NCBI GenBank assembly: GCA_019359695.1
Contig: JAHHGV010000063.1
Span: 1-39,789 of the forward strand
From: Brasilonema angustatum HA4187-MV1
GTDB taxonomy: Bacteria > Cyanobacteriota > Cyanobacteriia > Cyanobacteriales > Nostocaceae
Length of the DNA stretch: 39,789 nucleotides
Direction: 5' to 3'
The notes under the pieces are model-generated. The model was not told the origin of the DNA. It made no database searches and saw only the letters and a program-made list of their open reading frames with translations. Of the stretch, positions 9,201 through 16,709 are shown in pieces. A program made the position numbers and the translations under genes. The first letter of the stretch is position 1; each line of letters begins with the position of its first letter.

Positions 9201-9908
9201 CTGATTTACATAGCGCCGCAAGATTGGAGATAGATAGGCATCAACCACAGTAGTATCGCCCCGGCTGACCAGCTTCATCAGTGGGCTGACTTCATGAGAC
9301 ACTGAGATTTGGGTAAAACCAATGTCACGGGCGATTGCGGCAACTTGTTGTTCGTGGTTGGGGTAACGGTAGCCGTGTAGAAACGCGATCGCACAAGCTC
9401 GAATGCCAGCGTTATATGCTGATTGTAGCGATTGCATGAGTTGAGGATTAATTTGAACGCTCAAAAGTTCTTCACCTTGAGCGCTATAACGTTCCTCAAC
9501 TTCAATCACCCGTTCATAAAGTATTTCGGGCAAAACAATGTGACGCGCAAAGATGTTCGGACGATTTTGATAACCAATGCGTAACGCATCACGGAAGCCC
9601 TTTGTGATCAGTAAAAGAGTGCGATCGCCCTTACGCTCTAATAGTGCATTCGTCGCTACCGTAGTTCCCATTTTGACAACAGCAATTTGATCGGTTGGAA
9701 TTGGCGCATCAGATGGAATTCCTAAGATATCTCGAATACCCTGAATTGCAGCATCTGTGTAACGTTGTGGATTTTCAGACAAAAGTTTGTGAACGATGAC
9801 TCTACGATCTGGGCTTTGTGCCACTATATCGGTAAACGTACCGCCTCGATCAATCCAAAACTGCCAGCGTTCAGTAATAGGGTTATTCATGGAAAGATTA
9901 TTCTGCAT
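6213..9908 (-). CDS. 5-oxoprolinase, fused hydantoinase A/B type
   Basis: This ~1231-residue cytoplasmic enzyme is of the ATP-dependent 5-oxoprolinase/hydantoinase superfamily, which opens 5-oxoproline to glutamate. The first ~690 residues form the HyuA half: WIDRGGTFTDIVAQSPD is the ATP-binding start, KMGTTVATNALLERKG follows, and IGFDMGGTSTDVSHY is the second phosphate loop. The rest is the HyuB half (VANAPHIPVHLGSMSESVAS, NNPYNGGTHLPDVTVITPVF, ASRGHHADIGGITPGSMPP, ending VIETPGGGGFG). The full fused length matches the eukaryote-like single-chain form. Three N-terminal ATGs exist. The first (9914) abuts GAGGAA with almost no spacing, while 9908 (MQNNLSM) has normal spacing and is preferred. 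It is a single gene with repeats downstream. Substrate specificity (oxoproline versus hydantoin) is inferred from the fusion. Confidence 0.92.
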   Translation of the reverse strand: MQNNLSMNNPITERWQFWIDRGGTFTDIVAQSPDRRVIVHKLLSENPQRYTDAAIQGIRDILGIPSDAPIPTDQIAVVKMGTTVATNALLERKGDRTLLLITKGFRDALRIGYQNRPNIFARHIVLPEILYERVIEVEERYSAQGEELLSVQINPQLMQSLQSAYNAGIRACAIAFLHGYRYPNHEQQVAAIARDIGFTQISVSHEVSPLMKLVSRGDTTVVDAYLSPILRRYVNQVATELQGPLLNDAMPQLMFMQSNGGLIDANRFQGKDSILSGPAGGIVGAVKTSAMAGFDRIIGFDMGGTSTDVSHYNGEYERTFESEVAGVRLRAPMMSIHTVAAGGGSILSFDGSRYRVGPESAGAYPGPACYRQGGSLTVTDCNVMIGKLQAAFFPSVFGNEGNLPLDTEIVRQKFTELAAEISEKTGFQQKPEQVAEGFLAIAINKMANAIKKISIQRGYNVTEYTLCCFGGAGGQHACLIAEALGMTRIFIHPYAGVLSAYGIGLADVRTLKQKAVEVQLTESELPVLKQTLATLSAQGRTEIIQQGIAESQIHVLLKVHLRYAGTDSALVVDFGNVVSMRDQFLQAYYQRYGFTMPDKVLMVEAVSVEVVGQTIDLEEPMLTSSRSTPLEAIATVQIYTKGNWHDTLVYQREDLRPGDRITGAALIVEPTGTNVIEPGWCAELTARNHLILSRDEGNIKDQTTNPSFTLAQNSSKLHSESFSTPDPVLLEIFNNLVRAIAEEMGITLQNTSYSVNIKERLDFSCAIFDQHGQLVANAPHIPVHLGSMSESVASLIQAKGNTIKPGDAYVSNNPYNGGTHLPDVTVITPVFVSQAAIPLFYVASRGHHADIGGITPGSMPPHSTTINQEGILLDNVLLVEQGRFREAELLELLNAGNCPVRNSAQNLADLQAQIAANERGVQELSRMIEHYELATVQTYMQHVQDNAEESVRRVIDVLKDGSFTYSMDDGSEIKVKITIERGERTARIDFTGTSGQQSTNLNAPIAICKAVVLYVFRTLVDDDIPLNAGCLKPLEIIIPEGCLLNPQYPAAVVAGNVETSQAIANALYGALGMMAASCGTMNNFTFGNERHQYYETICGGSGAGATFNGTDAVQTHMTNSRLTDPEVLEWRFPILVEEFVIRPNSGGKGKHRGGNGVIRRIKFREAMTAAILSGHREKPPFGLKGGEPGAIGRNWLEHRDGTIEPLPSKAEVQMHPGDVFVIETPGGGGFG

Positions 9909-10132
9909 TGTCATTTCCTCTATTCGTTAAATACAGCCTACTAATAGAACTGAAAAAATCTCTACTTCAGATGTAGAAATAAGTCCTACATCTGTCGCTT
10001 TTACGGATTCATGTCAAAATTTGATCGGATTTTTAGAAGTGGTAGGAGATTTGAGATAGTTGCGTTGATTTCTCTGAATCGCCAATACCTTTCTCGGTTA
10101 ATCGGATGCTGAAATAATTTAAGCGATTCAAA

Positions 10133-10180
10133 TGCTAGCATTTTGCTAGCATAAAGGTAACGATCCGCTAGTAAACTAGC
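10133..10180 (+). promoter_or_regulatory. Palindromic operator cluster upstream of toxin-antitoxin pair
   Basis: Two identical palindromes TGCTAGCA lie 11 bases apart, one DNA turn (10133-10140 and 10144-10151). They are followed by GCTAGT-AA-ACTAGC (10167-10180), which shares the GCTAG core. The cluster is 20-67 bases before the antitoxin ATG, where ribbon-helix-helix antitoxins usually bind to repress their own operon. The rest of 9909-10132 shows nothing else. Confidence 0.7.
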
Positions 10181-10199
10181 ACTCTTCTAAGGAGACAGT

Positions 10200-10424
10200 A
10201 TGGCAACAATTACGATTCGCAATATATCTGATGAATTAGTCGCTCGGATTAAACGCTTGGCAGGACAAAAGGGGATTTCGATGGAGCAAGAAGTCCGCGA
10301 TTTATTGCAAAAACGCTATGGGCAACGTAATGAAGTGCTTGCTCGTATTCGTCAACGCGCGGAAGCGTTACCGATGGAACAAGAAAGTCGGGTGCAGTCT
10401 TGGAAATCAGAAGGACGACCTTGA
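10200..10424 (+). CDS. Ribbon-helix-helix antitoxin, FitA/VapB type
   Basis: This 74-residue protein begins MATITIRNISDELVARIKRL, the beta-strand and first helix of a ribbon-helix-helix DNA-binding fold, followed by GISMEQEVRDLLQKRY as the second helix. The C-terminal ~30 residues (RQRAEALPMEQESRVQSWKS) would wrap the toxin. AAGGAG sits five bases before the ATG. The stop codon overlaps the toxin start (TGATG), a typical coupled type II operon. It should neutralise the adjacent PIN nuclease and, with it, repress transcription at the TGCTAGCA sites. Confidence 0.9.
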   Translation: MATITIRNISDELVARIKRLAGQKGISMEQEVRDLLQKRYGQRNEVLARIRQRAEALPMEQESRVQSWKSEGRP

Positions 10425-10816
10425 TGGTGATTGATACAATGGTTTTTGCCTATGCGCTCTTACACGTAGAGGACAAGTATGAGCAGGCGATCGCTGCTTT
10501 AGAAAGTGTAGATCGGATTGTGGTGCCTGATTCGTTGTTTGCCGAGCTGGGTAATGTCATTTGGCAATGGATACAATTTCGGGAACTACCGTTGCAAATA
10601 GGTTTAGATGCGCTGCAAGATGCTGAGGCATTGGTTGATATCATGATTTCTAGTTCTCAAATTCGGGATATTGCTCTAAAATTGGCAGTCGAGGCAAGTC
10701 ATTCGTTCTACGATACGTTATTCGTGGCAGCAGCAATTCAATCTAATACTCAGGTGCTGACTTATGATCGGAAACTAGCGGCTAAGTTTGGTGAGCACGT
10801 TGAATTGCTGGAATAG
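10424..10816 (+). CDS. PIN-domain ribonuclease toxin, VapC/FitB type
   Basis: This 130-residue PIN domain protein starts MVIDTMVFAYALL. It retains the acidic metal-binding set: D4 in VIDTMV, E in LFAELGNVIW (~44), D in HSFYDTLFVAAA (~93) and D in VLTYDRKLA (~112). PIN toxins of this class cleave RNA, often tRNA, when freed from antitoxin. The ATG at 10424 overlaps the antitoxin stop and gives the normal PIN N-terminus. An in-frame ATG at 10400 would add eight residues not seen in the family. Nothing is truncated, so the module looks functional. Confidence 0.92.
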   Translation: MVIDTMVFAYALLHVEDKYEQAIAALESVDRIVVPDSLFAELGNVIWQWIQFRELPLQIGLDALQDAEALVDIMISSSQIRDIALKLAVEASHSFYDTLFVAAAIQSNTQVLTYDRKLAAKFGEHVELLE

Positions 10817-10847
10817 GAATAAATATGTGCAAACCATCAAGTTATTC

Positions 10848-11989
10848 CTACATTGATCGTAAATGCGACCATTTCCATTTTTGTTGTTGAGGATTCCATT
10901 TCACAGTAACAATTTCTGATGGTGGTTCAATGCGATTGCCATTTTCATCAAATTTGATAGTTCCTGTTACTCCCTGCTCTGCGCTTTGCTGCCTTTTATA
11001 ATATTGATCCATCTGTTCAATAAGAGAGTGGCTATTTAGTAACGGTTGATGGGCTTGATTGCGTGTGCGTTCTAAAACTCTTAGAATAATAAACACTGCA
11101 TCAAACGCGGTTGCACTGCGCCATGTTAAATTTTCTTCTCTCCAAAGTTGAGCGCCAACGCGACAAAATTGCTGAGATATGATATTGGTACTATTACAGC
11201 CATTTTTATGACTGTTCCAATGCCAGGGAATACAGGCGATAATTTGATCTCGATTTGAATTGATTGAATTATCCTGATGGTGTTCATGCATCCAATGCAA
11301 AACATTCATTCGAGCAAGTAATTATTGATATAAATTAAAACTTCTGGATTACCCGTTTTATACTCTGACTGTTCTGTTTTCCAAGCTTTCAGAAAGCAAT
11401 GTAATGATTGATAGTAAAGTCCTTGTTGAAAAAGTCCCGACCCCTGAGTCTGCGCCTGATATCGTGTTCGGTTAAAGACTTATCATTAAGACCGCAGAGG
11501 TGCAGAGGTGCAGAGGGCAGAGGGGAAGGGTTTTTAAGCTTAATGCATAGATTCGGGAATTATAACTAATTAGCCGAACTTGATATGAGCGATCGCGCCC
11601 TTAGAAGGGTCAAGAAAAATTTGCCTTCCAAAGCTCCCTTGAAAGTTATCGCTGTTTAATTGAGGAGCAGGATTTAACTTATAACTATTCTTTGGATTCA
11701 GTAATAAATTTAGAATTAAGACCCAGTTACCAGCGATCGCTTCTTGCTCAACTTGCATTAACTCTGCTATTTGAGAATAGATATAGCGAGACAATCGATC
11801 TCTAACGCTTTCAGCAGATAAACAAAGTTGAAGAGCAATGTATTTTCGAGAGTGTCCTAGTAAAGATTGACAAATAATCTCTTTATCGCACTCGCTAAGT
11901 TGTCCTCTACCTAAATCTGCTAGCTTTCTGAAAAAAAGCTCAATGTCAATTCCTAACTGTTCGATCACCTGTTGGCAATGTTTGCACAT
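10848..11989 (-). pseudogene. Broken HTH-TPR-periplasmic-binding-like gene
   Basis: Three minus-strand pieces read as one ancestral gene. Bases 11989-~11590 encode an intact N-terminus (MCKHCQQVIEQLGIDIELFF, a helix-turn-helix-like segment LLGHSRKYIALQLCLSAESV, then SDNFQGSFGRQIFL). A hairpin element (11459-11586) interrupts it and adds a stop. Bases 11428-11309 continue in another frame with QQGLYYQSLHCFLKAWKTEQ and GNPEVLIYINNYLLE, a TPR-like segment. After a stop and frame change, 11309-10848 encode the C-terminal lobe of a Leu/Ile/Val-type substrate-binding domain (IIACIPWHWNSHKNGCNST, LTWRSATAFDAVFIILRVLE, GVTGTIKFDENGNRIEPPSE). The N-lobe of the binding domain is missing. From memory, Nostocales proteins combine these parts; that link is an inference. 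The product is not functional as a whole. Confidence 0.72.
11459..11586. mobile_element. Hairpin-ended element with GCAGAGG core
   Basis: The left end ATATCGTGTTCGGTTAA resembles the right end read on the minus strand (ATATCAAGTTCGGCTAA). Between them lies a GGTGCAGAGGTGCAGAGG-type simple repeat. The element interrupts the pseudogene, whose upstream piece ends in sequence provided by the element. It is related in design to 28651-28753. Confidence 0.65.
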
Positions 11990-12048
11990 GTTAAGCCTCC
12001 AGCTTATCGCATGTTCATATTTTTTTTAGCAACGCCGCCTTTTTGCTC

Positions 12049-13383
12049 TCATTTCTGAAAATATCTGCGGTTGTAACGGTCTTGATATTGTGCAATATAT
12101 TGTACATTCCACTGCTCTGTACTTGAGAGCAAGCTAGTTGGAAAATCTTTTGGTGAATACAGAGGTCGATACCACGGCTGTTTATCAAAATACTGTTGTA
12201 AGCCAGTAGTGTCAAAACGACGACCGTGACGTGCAAAAATGGAATTTCGCATAATATCAAGCTCAAAACCGCTTTTACCTTCTAAATCTGCATCTGTTAC
12301 AGTTCTTTGAGAAAGCCAATAAGAATCATTTGGAGTTTGTTTTACCACTGGCTGTTGTGGAGACGGTTGAGAAGATTTTGTTAACACAAGACCAATAATT
12401 ACAGATATACCGATTAACCCAGTTGCAATCGCACTTCCTATGACAATATTATTGTGACTATAATTGCGCTCTCTAGATAGTGTCGAGACAATAGTCTCAG
12501 GAGATGGTGTACGGACAGCGCTTTGAGTAGAAGGCGGTTGTGTCGGTAAAATTGTATTTGCTGTTCCTTGCAAAGCTTGCAACATTTCTCTAGCACTGGC
12601 AAACCTATCCCGTGGATGGTAAGCAATTGCTTTATCAATAACAGATGCGATCGTTGAGCTAATATTCAAAGCATAAGAGCGCCAAACAATTTCTCCAGTG
12701 TGTGGATCTGTTTCCAGTTCTTGCGGGTATCTCCCTGTTAGCAGATAAATAATAGTCATCCCTAAACTATACAAGTCACTAACATAAACTGGTTTACCGA
12801 TTGCCTGCTCGCTAGGCATATATCCAAGAGTTCCAATGATAATTGAGCTAGCAAGACTCCCTTGAGAATTGATGAGTGTACCCATTGTTTCCCGTACAGC
12901 ACCAAAATCAATCAGTACTGGTTTTTGATCTGATGAGCGCAAAATAATGTTATCTGGTTTGATATCACGGTGGACAATGCCCTTTGAGTGGATGTACTCC
13001 AGTACAGGTAATAAAGTTAGCAATAATTCCCGGACAGTATTTTCACCAAAGACTCCCTGCTGTCTGAGTTTAGTTGTCAGTGTATCGCCTTCAATATACT
13101 CTTGAACTAAGTAGAATAGCTCATCTGACTGAAAATAAGCGTATAAAGCCGGTATTTGGTCACTGCTTCCACCTAGCTGTTCTAATATCGCTGCTTCGCG
13201 TTGAAATCTCTGTTGTACTAGTTGATAAATCTGGGGGTTATTGTGAATCGGTTTGAGTTGCTTAATCACGCAGCGACGGCGAGAAGGCATATGTATATCT
13301 TCCGCCAAAAAAGTTTCACCAAATCCACCCGCACCTAGTACTTGGATAATTTGATAGCGATTGTTTAGCAGCTTGGTTGTCAT
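12049..13383 (-). CDS. Membrane-anchored Ser/Thr kinase with YARHG domain
   Basis: This 444-residue protein is a paralogue of the kinase at 677-2722. The kinase domain has identical spacing: GAGGFGETF (17-25), K41, HRDIKPDN with D140, DFG at D159, and GTLGYMPSEQA. A short Ser/Thr/Pro linker leads to one transmembrane helix (IVIGSAIATGLIGISVIIGL, ~320-340). The extracytoplasmic tail is a YARHG-type domain (NSIFARHGRRFDTTGLQQYF, then KQPWYRPL), a small domain usually found outside the membrane and thought to bind cell-wall or peptide ligands. The long Q-rich stalk of its paralogue is absent. The ATG at 13383 follows a leader shared with kinase 1. It should signal from outside to cytoplasmic targets, which are unknown. 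Confidence 0.93.
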   Translation of the reverse strand: MTTKLLNNRYQIIQVLGAGGFGETFLAEDIHMPSRRRCVIKQLKPIHNNPQIYQLVQQRFQREAAILEQLGGSSDQIPALYAYFQSDELFYLVQEYIEGDTLTTKLRQQGVFGENTVRELLLTLLPVLEYIHSKGIVHRDIKPDNIILRSSDQKPVLIDFGAVRETMGTLINSQGSLASSIIIGTLGYMPSEQAIGKPVYVSDLYSLGMTIIYLLTGRYPQELETDPHTGEIVWRSYALNISSTIASVIDKAIAYHPRDRFASAREMLQALQGTANTILPTQPPSTQSAVRTPSPETIVSTLSRERNYSHNNIVIGSAIATGLIGISVIIGLVLTKSSQPSPQQPVVKQTPNDSYWLSQRTVTDADLEGKSGFELDIMRNSIFARHGRRFDTTGLQQYFDKQPWYRPLYSPKDFPTSLLSSTEQWNVQYIAQYQDRYNRRYFQK

Positions 13384-13650
13384 GCTCCATTATCCCAGTT
13401 TTCACTCGGATAGAATATAACGCAGCCCAATAGGACATTGTACAGTTGCACTCAGGTTTTACTGCATAAAGGCAAGAATTGTGGTCTGTAAATCCCTGGC
13501 AGGGACTGAAATAAACTCTTACCTCAGATACTTGCCCTATTATAAATGTATACCAAATCTTAGACGACTGCACGGAGGAAATGTATCCCGCTTTCAGATC
13601 TGTATTTTTGGGCAAAGTGATTTGGCATCAGCTTATCGCTGAAACCGCTA
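13384..13650 (-). promoter_or_regulatory. Conserved leader of kinase gene 2, with palindrome at 13493-13505
   Basis: It aligns with 2723-2999. Long identical words include AGAATATAACGCAGCCCAA and TTTTTGGGCAAAG, separated by small indels. The palindrome TCCCTGGCAGGGA starts 110 bases from the ATG, the same distance as in kinase 1. The open frame on the minus strand at 13316-13615 runs in this leader and I do not call it. Confidence 0.55.
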
Positions 13651-13740
13651 CAACTGAGTTCTAAAAGAGTTCGGTCTTCTTCAAAGATCAATATTATTCT
13701 TAATGGAGCAGGCATCTGTAATTACTTAATTGCTGCACTC

Positions 13741-13962
13741 TATAGCAATCCTAAATCATTCGTGAAAATGAATCGTACATAAAAATTTTGGGGAAATCAA
13801 AGATTTGATGGTGAGTTACAAGTTCAAATAATCTCTTAACCGCAGTAAAAGATTTACATAGATGATAAAACTCTCTGACAAAGTTTTTCGCGTGCAACCA
13901 AATATCTTCCACCGGATTTTGTGCGGGGTCATTTGGGGCAAACCGTTCCACAGTGCCGAAAC
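13741..13962 (-). pseudogene. IS630-family transposase C-terminal remnant
   Basis: About 70 codons encode the end of a DDE_3-type transposase: ERFAPNDPAQNPVEDIWLHA carries the final Glu region of the catalytic triad, followed by KNFVREFYHLCKSFTAVKRL and HHQIFDFPKIFMYDSF. The element end TATAGCAATCCTAAATCATT is at 13741. Everything upstream, including the first two catalytic aspartates, is lost. It lies against the stop of the S9 peptidase gene. Confidence 0.85.
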
Positions 13963-13978
13963 GGGATCTGATTCAAGA

Positions 13979-16009
13979 CTATTTTCCACTAGTTGCGGTC
14001 GAGCGGATCAAGTATTTATCATACCAAGCTAAATAACGTTCTAGGACATCACGTTGATAACTCGGTTTGCTGATCCCGTGGGACTGTCCGGGATAAACTA
14101 CTAACTGGGTATCAATTCCGAGACTTTTCAGGGCTTGATACATCTGCTCAGAGTTGTGCAGTGGTACAGAACTATCCTTGTCACCTCCCAGAAATATTGT
14201 CGGTGTCACAATTCGGTCAGCGTGAAGAAATGGGAAAGAAATTCGCAGCCATGTATTAAGGTTCTTCCACGGTACGCCTAACTCTTGTTCTTCATCATAA
14301 ATATACTCATCTGTACCGTAGGTCGCAAGAATATTTGATTCACTAGCCCCACTGACTGCGGCTTTGAAGCGAGTATCTTGAGCAATAGTATAGTTGGTCA
14401 ACATTCCCCCATAACTCCACCCACCAATTCCTAAGCGCGATGGCGAAGCAATTCCGGTAGCGATCGCATAATCAGCACCGGCAATAATATCTTGAGCGTC
14501 TTTGTTTCCCCAGTCTGCATAAATCGCTTTAGAGAAAGCTTCACCTCTTCCTGAACTTCCACGTGGGTTAACACCGACAACGACATAACCTTTGGCCGCA
14601 AACAGTTGCCAATTAAACATAAACTGATTTGTGAACTGCCCTACAGATCCGCCGTGCAGCATCAGCAGTGTCGGGTATTTTTTCCCTGACTGAAAGTTAG
14701 GTGGCTTGACGAGAAAGCCGTGAATTTCTGTTCCATCTTTACTATGAAAGCTGATTTCATTTGTAGTTGCTAAATTTAGCTGAACTAGCAACTGATCATT
14801 TTGGCGCGACAATGAACGCAAATCTTTACCTTTGAAGGCGAAGACTTCATTTGGTTGTTGTGGCGTTGAAGAAAGTAAAGCGATTTTGTCATCGCCTCCT
14901 AAATCAAAGTTACTAATATTTCGCCTTCCTGCTAACAAGCGCTCAAATTTGCCACCAGCTACGGGTATCTTTGCAAGGTGAACGTTGCCATCGTCTTCAA
15001 TTAAAAACAGTATTGATTTCCCATTTTTTGTAAAACGCGGTTTGACAACATTGCGATCAAGGCTTTTAGTCAGTAGACGCGGAGTGCCGCCAAGGGCAGG
15101 AATCACCGCTAGATGGTAAACTGCGTATTCAATGAGTTTGGGTGAACCTCCTTGAAGATAGGCAATTGACTTCCCATCTGGACTCCAAGCTGGACGGCTA
15201 CCCCAATCAGGATCGCAGTCAGGTCCAGAAAAAGTGGTTAGCTGGCGGGCTTTTGCTCCAGGTTGGGCAGCGATGACATAAAGATCCCAATTATTGTTGC
15301 GCTCGCTATTTTCACCGCGTTTGCTCACAAAAGCAATATTTTTACTATCACTTGACCAAGCAGGTAAAGACTCATTAAATGAACCTGGGGTGAGAATCTC
15401 TGTTTTGCGAGTTGCTAAGTCCAATACATAAAGATGTTCTCGACTTTTGTCGATAAAACCGACACCATCTTCAAGGAAGTGAAACAGATCGATAACAATC
15501 GGTGGTGGGGTTTTGCCATTAAAGGGAGTTTCTGGAGCTGGTTGAGAGGCAATTACGGCTAGTCGTTTACTGTCACCAGACCAGACAAAATCGCTAACAT
15601 CACCAGCAAAGTCCGATATTTTTTCGGCTTCACCACCTGCTAGGTTGAGCAACCAAATTTGCTGTTTTCCAGATTCACGGCTGGAGATGAAAGCTAGATA
15701 CTTCCCATCTGGGCTGAACCGAGGGTTATATTCACTATCTTTACCGTTAGTTAAATGTAACGTTCGGGAAGCATCCCAAGAAGTCATGTAAATATGTTTA
15801 TCTTGTGTATCATTTTTCAAATCCGTATTAGTTACTGTGTAAGCAATCCAGTCTCCAGTGGGAGAAAGTTGGGGATCGCTAATTTGGCGAAAGGCAAACT
15901 GATCCTCAAGCGTCAGCAGGCGTTTTTCTTGAGCTTGAGCCGGAATATTTATACCGAGTGTCATCATTAAAACAGCACTTATGAAAGCAATTTTTATTAG
16001 CTTTTTCAT
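13979..16009 (-). CDS. Exported S9-family serine peptidase (acylaminoacyl/prolyl oligopeptidase type)
   Basis: This 676-residue protein begins with a signal peptide (KKLIKIAFISAVLMMTLGIN, cut near AQAQ-EK). A beta-propeller of WD40/PD40-like blades spans about 30-390 (ISDPQLSPTGDWIAYTV, RFSPDGKYLAFISSRESGKQ, AWSPDGKSIAYLQGG). The C-terminal alpha/beta hydrolase holds the triad: S532 in GGWSYGGM, D612 in GDKDSSVP and H644 in PGQSHGIS, with the HGG oxyanion motif MLHGGSVGQF. It should cleave short peptides in the periplasm or outside the cell. All key residues are present and the length is typical. It is transcribed alone; an IS630 remnant follows its stop. Confidence 0.94.
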   Translation of the reverse strand: MKKLIKIAFISAVLMMTLGINIPAQAQEKRLLTLEDQFAFRQISDPQLSPTGDWIAYTVTNTDLKNDTQDKHIYMTSWDASRTLHLTNGKDSEYNPRFSPDGKYLAFISSRESGKQQIWLLNLAGGEAEKISDFAGDVSDFVWSGDSKRLAVIASQPAPETPFNGKTPPPIVIDLFHFLEDGVGFIDKSREHLYVLDLATRKTEILTPGSFNESLPAWSSDSKNIAFVSKRGENSERNNNWDLYVIAAQPGAKARQLTTFSGPDCDPDWGSRPAWSPDGKSIAYLQGGSPKLIEYAVYHLAVIPALGGTPRLLTKSLDRNVVKPRFTKNGKSILFLIEDDGNVHLAKIPVAGGKFERLLAGRRNISNFDLGGDDKIALLSSTPQQPNEVFAFKGKDLRSLSRQNDQLLVQLNLATTNEISFHSKDGTEIHGFLVKPPNFQSGKKYPTLLMLHGGSVGQFTNQFMFNWQLFAAKGYVVVGVNPRGSSGRGEAFSKAIYADWGNKDAQDIIAGADYAIATGIASPSRLGIGGWSYGGMLTNYTIAQDTRFKAAVSGASESNILATYGTDEYIYDEEQELGVPWKNLNTWLRISFPFLHADRIVTPTIFLGGDKDSSVPLHNSEQMYQALKSLGIDTQLVVYPGQSHGISKPSYQRDVLERYLAWYDKYLIRSTATSGK

Positions 16010-16088
16010 AACTAGAGGGTGTGGTCAAAAGTAGTTAGTGGATAAGCGATCGCATTTAAAGATCAGGAAGTATTCCCTTTCTAAAGAA

Positions 16089-16308
16089 TATCCCTGTTCT
16101 GTGACTCTCCGAAAACATTTACCATTTTTGAATTCTAGAGCTTTTATTTGGTAAGGGATTGCGCGGAGCGCAGACGCCAAGGGCGTATCGCACAATTTTT
16201 TTCTAATAATAAAGACTACACCCATTTTTTTCTAATAGGATAGCTTGTATTGTTTGCCTGATAAGCCTTCCAGAGATTGCTCACCCGGAAAGTGACAGAA
16301 GAGGGCTA
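16089..16308. mobile_element. MITE-like relative of the border IS
   Basis: The left end TATCCCTGTTCTGTGACTCT mirrors the right end (TAGCCCTCTTCTGTCACTTT on the minus strand). The right 23 bases are identical to the IS end at the window borders. CCTTCCAGAG also recurs inside. The ~220-bp element contains a palindromic GCGGAGCGCAGACGCCAAGG repeat but no transposase. A 66-codon minus frame (16025-16225) runs through it and is not a gene. Confidence 0.65.
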
Positions 16309-16396
16309 TCTATCTTACGTTTTTTTTGTTGACCTACTTAACAGTTCAGGACAAAAGCAACTTCGACTGCTCAAAACTTTTCAAACACCCTCTTAG

Positions 16397-16696
16397 CTCG
16401 ACTTTATCCAATTAAGCAGTGTAAACCTTAATTCTCTGGCAAAAGTTGTAGCTTTGTGGCAAAAACTTTTTCCTACATCACTAATTTTGCCAAGATAGAA
16501 AAAGTCAAAGTCTACATTCCATAAAGGTTTTAGCGTCAAGCCTCTGGCTTATCGCCTACGCTGAAACTTTTATGGAGTAATGCATTTGACTTTTTCTATA
16601 TCGCCAACATCAGTGACAGTGGAAAAACCTTTTCCCTAAAATCTGGAATTGTTCCCAGATAGCAAAGTTACGTTCTCTGATTTGGATAAAGTCGAG
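16397..16696. repeat. 300-bp segment bounded by 15-bp inverted repeats
   Basis: CTCGACTTTATCCAA (16397-16411) is repeated exactly in inverse at 16682-16696. A second inverted structure is nested within it (16496-16598). There is no ORF. It fills most of the gap between the peptidase and the DHFR-like gene. The rest of the gap (16309-16396) shows nothing. Confidence 0.5.
16496..16598. mobile_element. Near-complete palindrome, candidate MITE
   Basis: TAGAAAAAGTCAAA (16496-16509) pairs with TTTGACTTTTTCTA (16585-16598). TCCATAAA and TTTAGCGT pair further in, and a GCGTCAAGCCTCTGGCTTAT repeat forms the tip. Almost the whole 103 bases can fold into one hairpin. Confidence 0.65.
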
Positions 16697-16709
16697 AATT
16701 TTCGCTTAT

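Noticed and set aside
16025-16225. 66-codon minus-strand frame
   Set aside because: It crosses a MITE boundary and an internal palindromic repeat.
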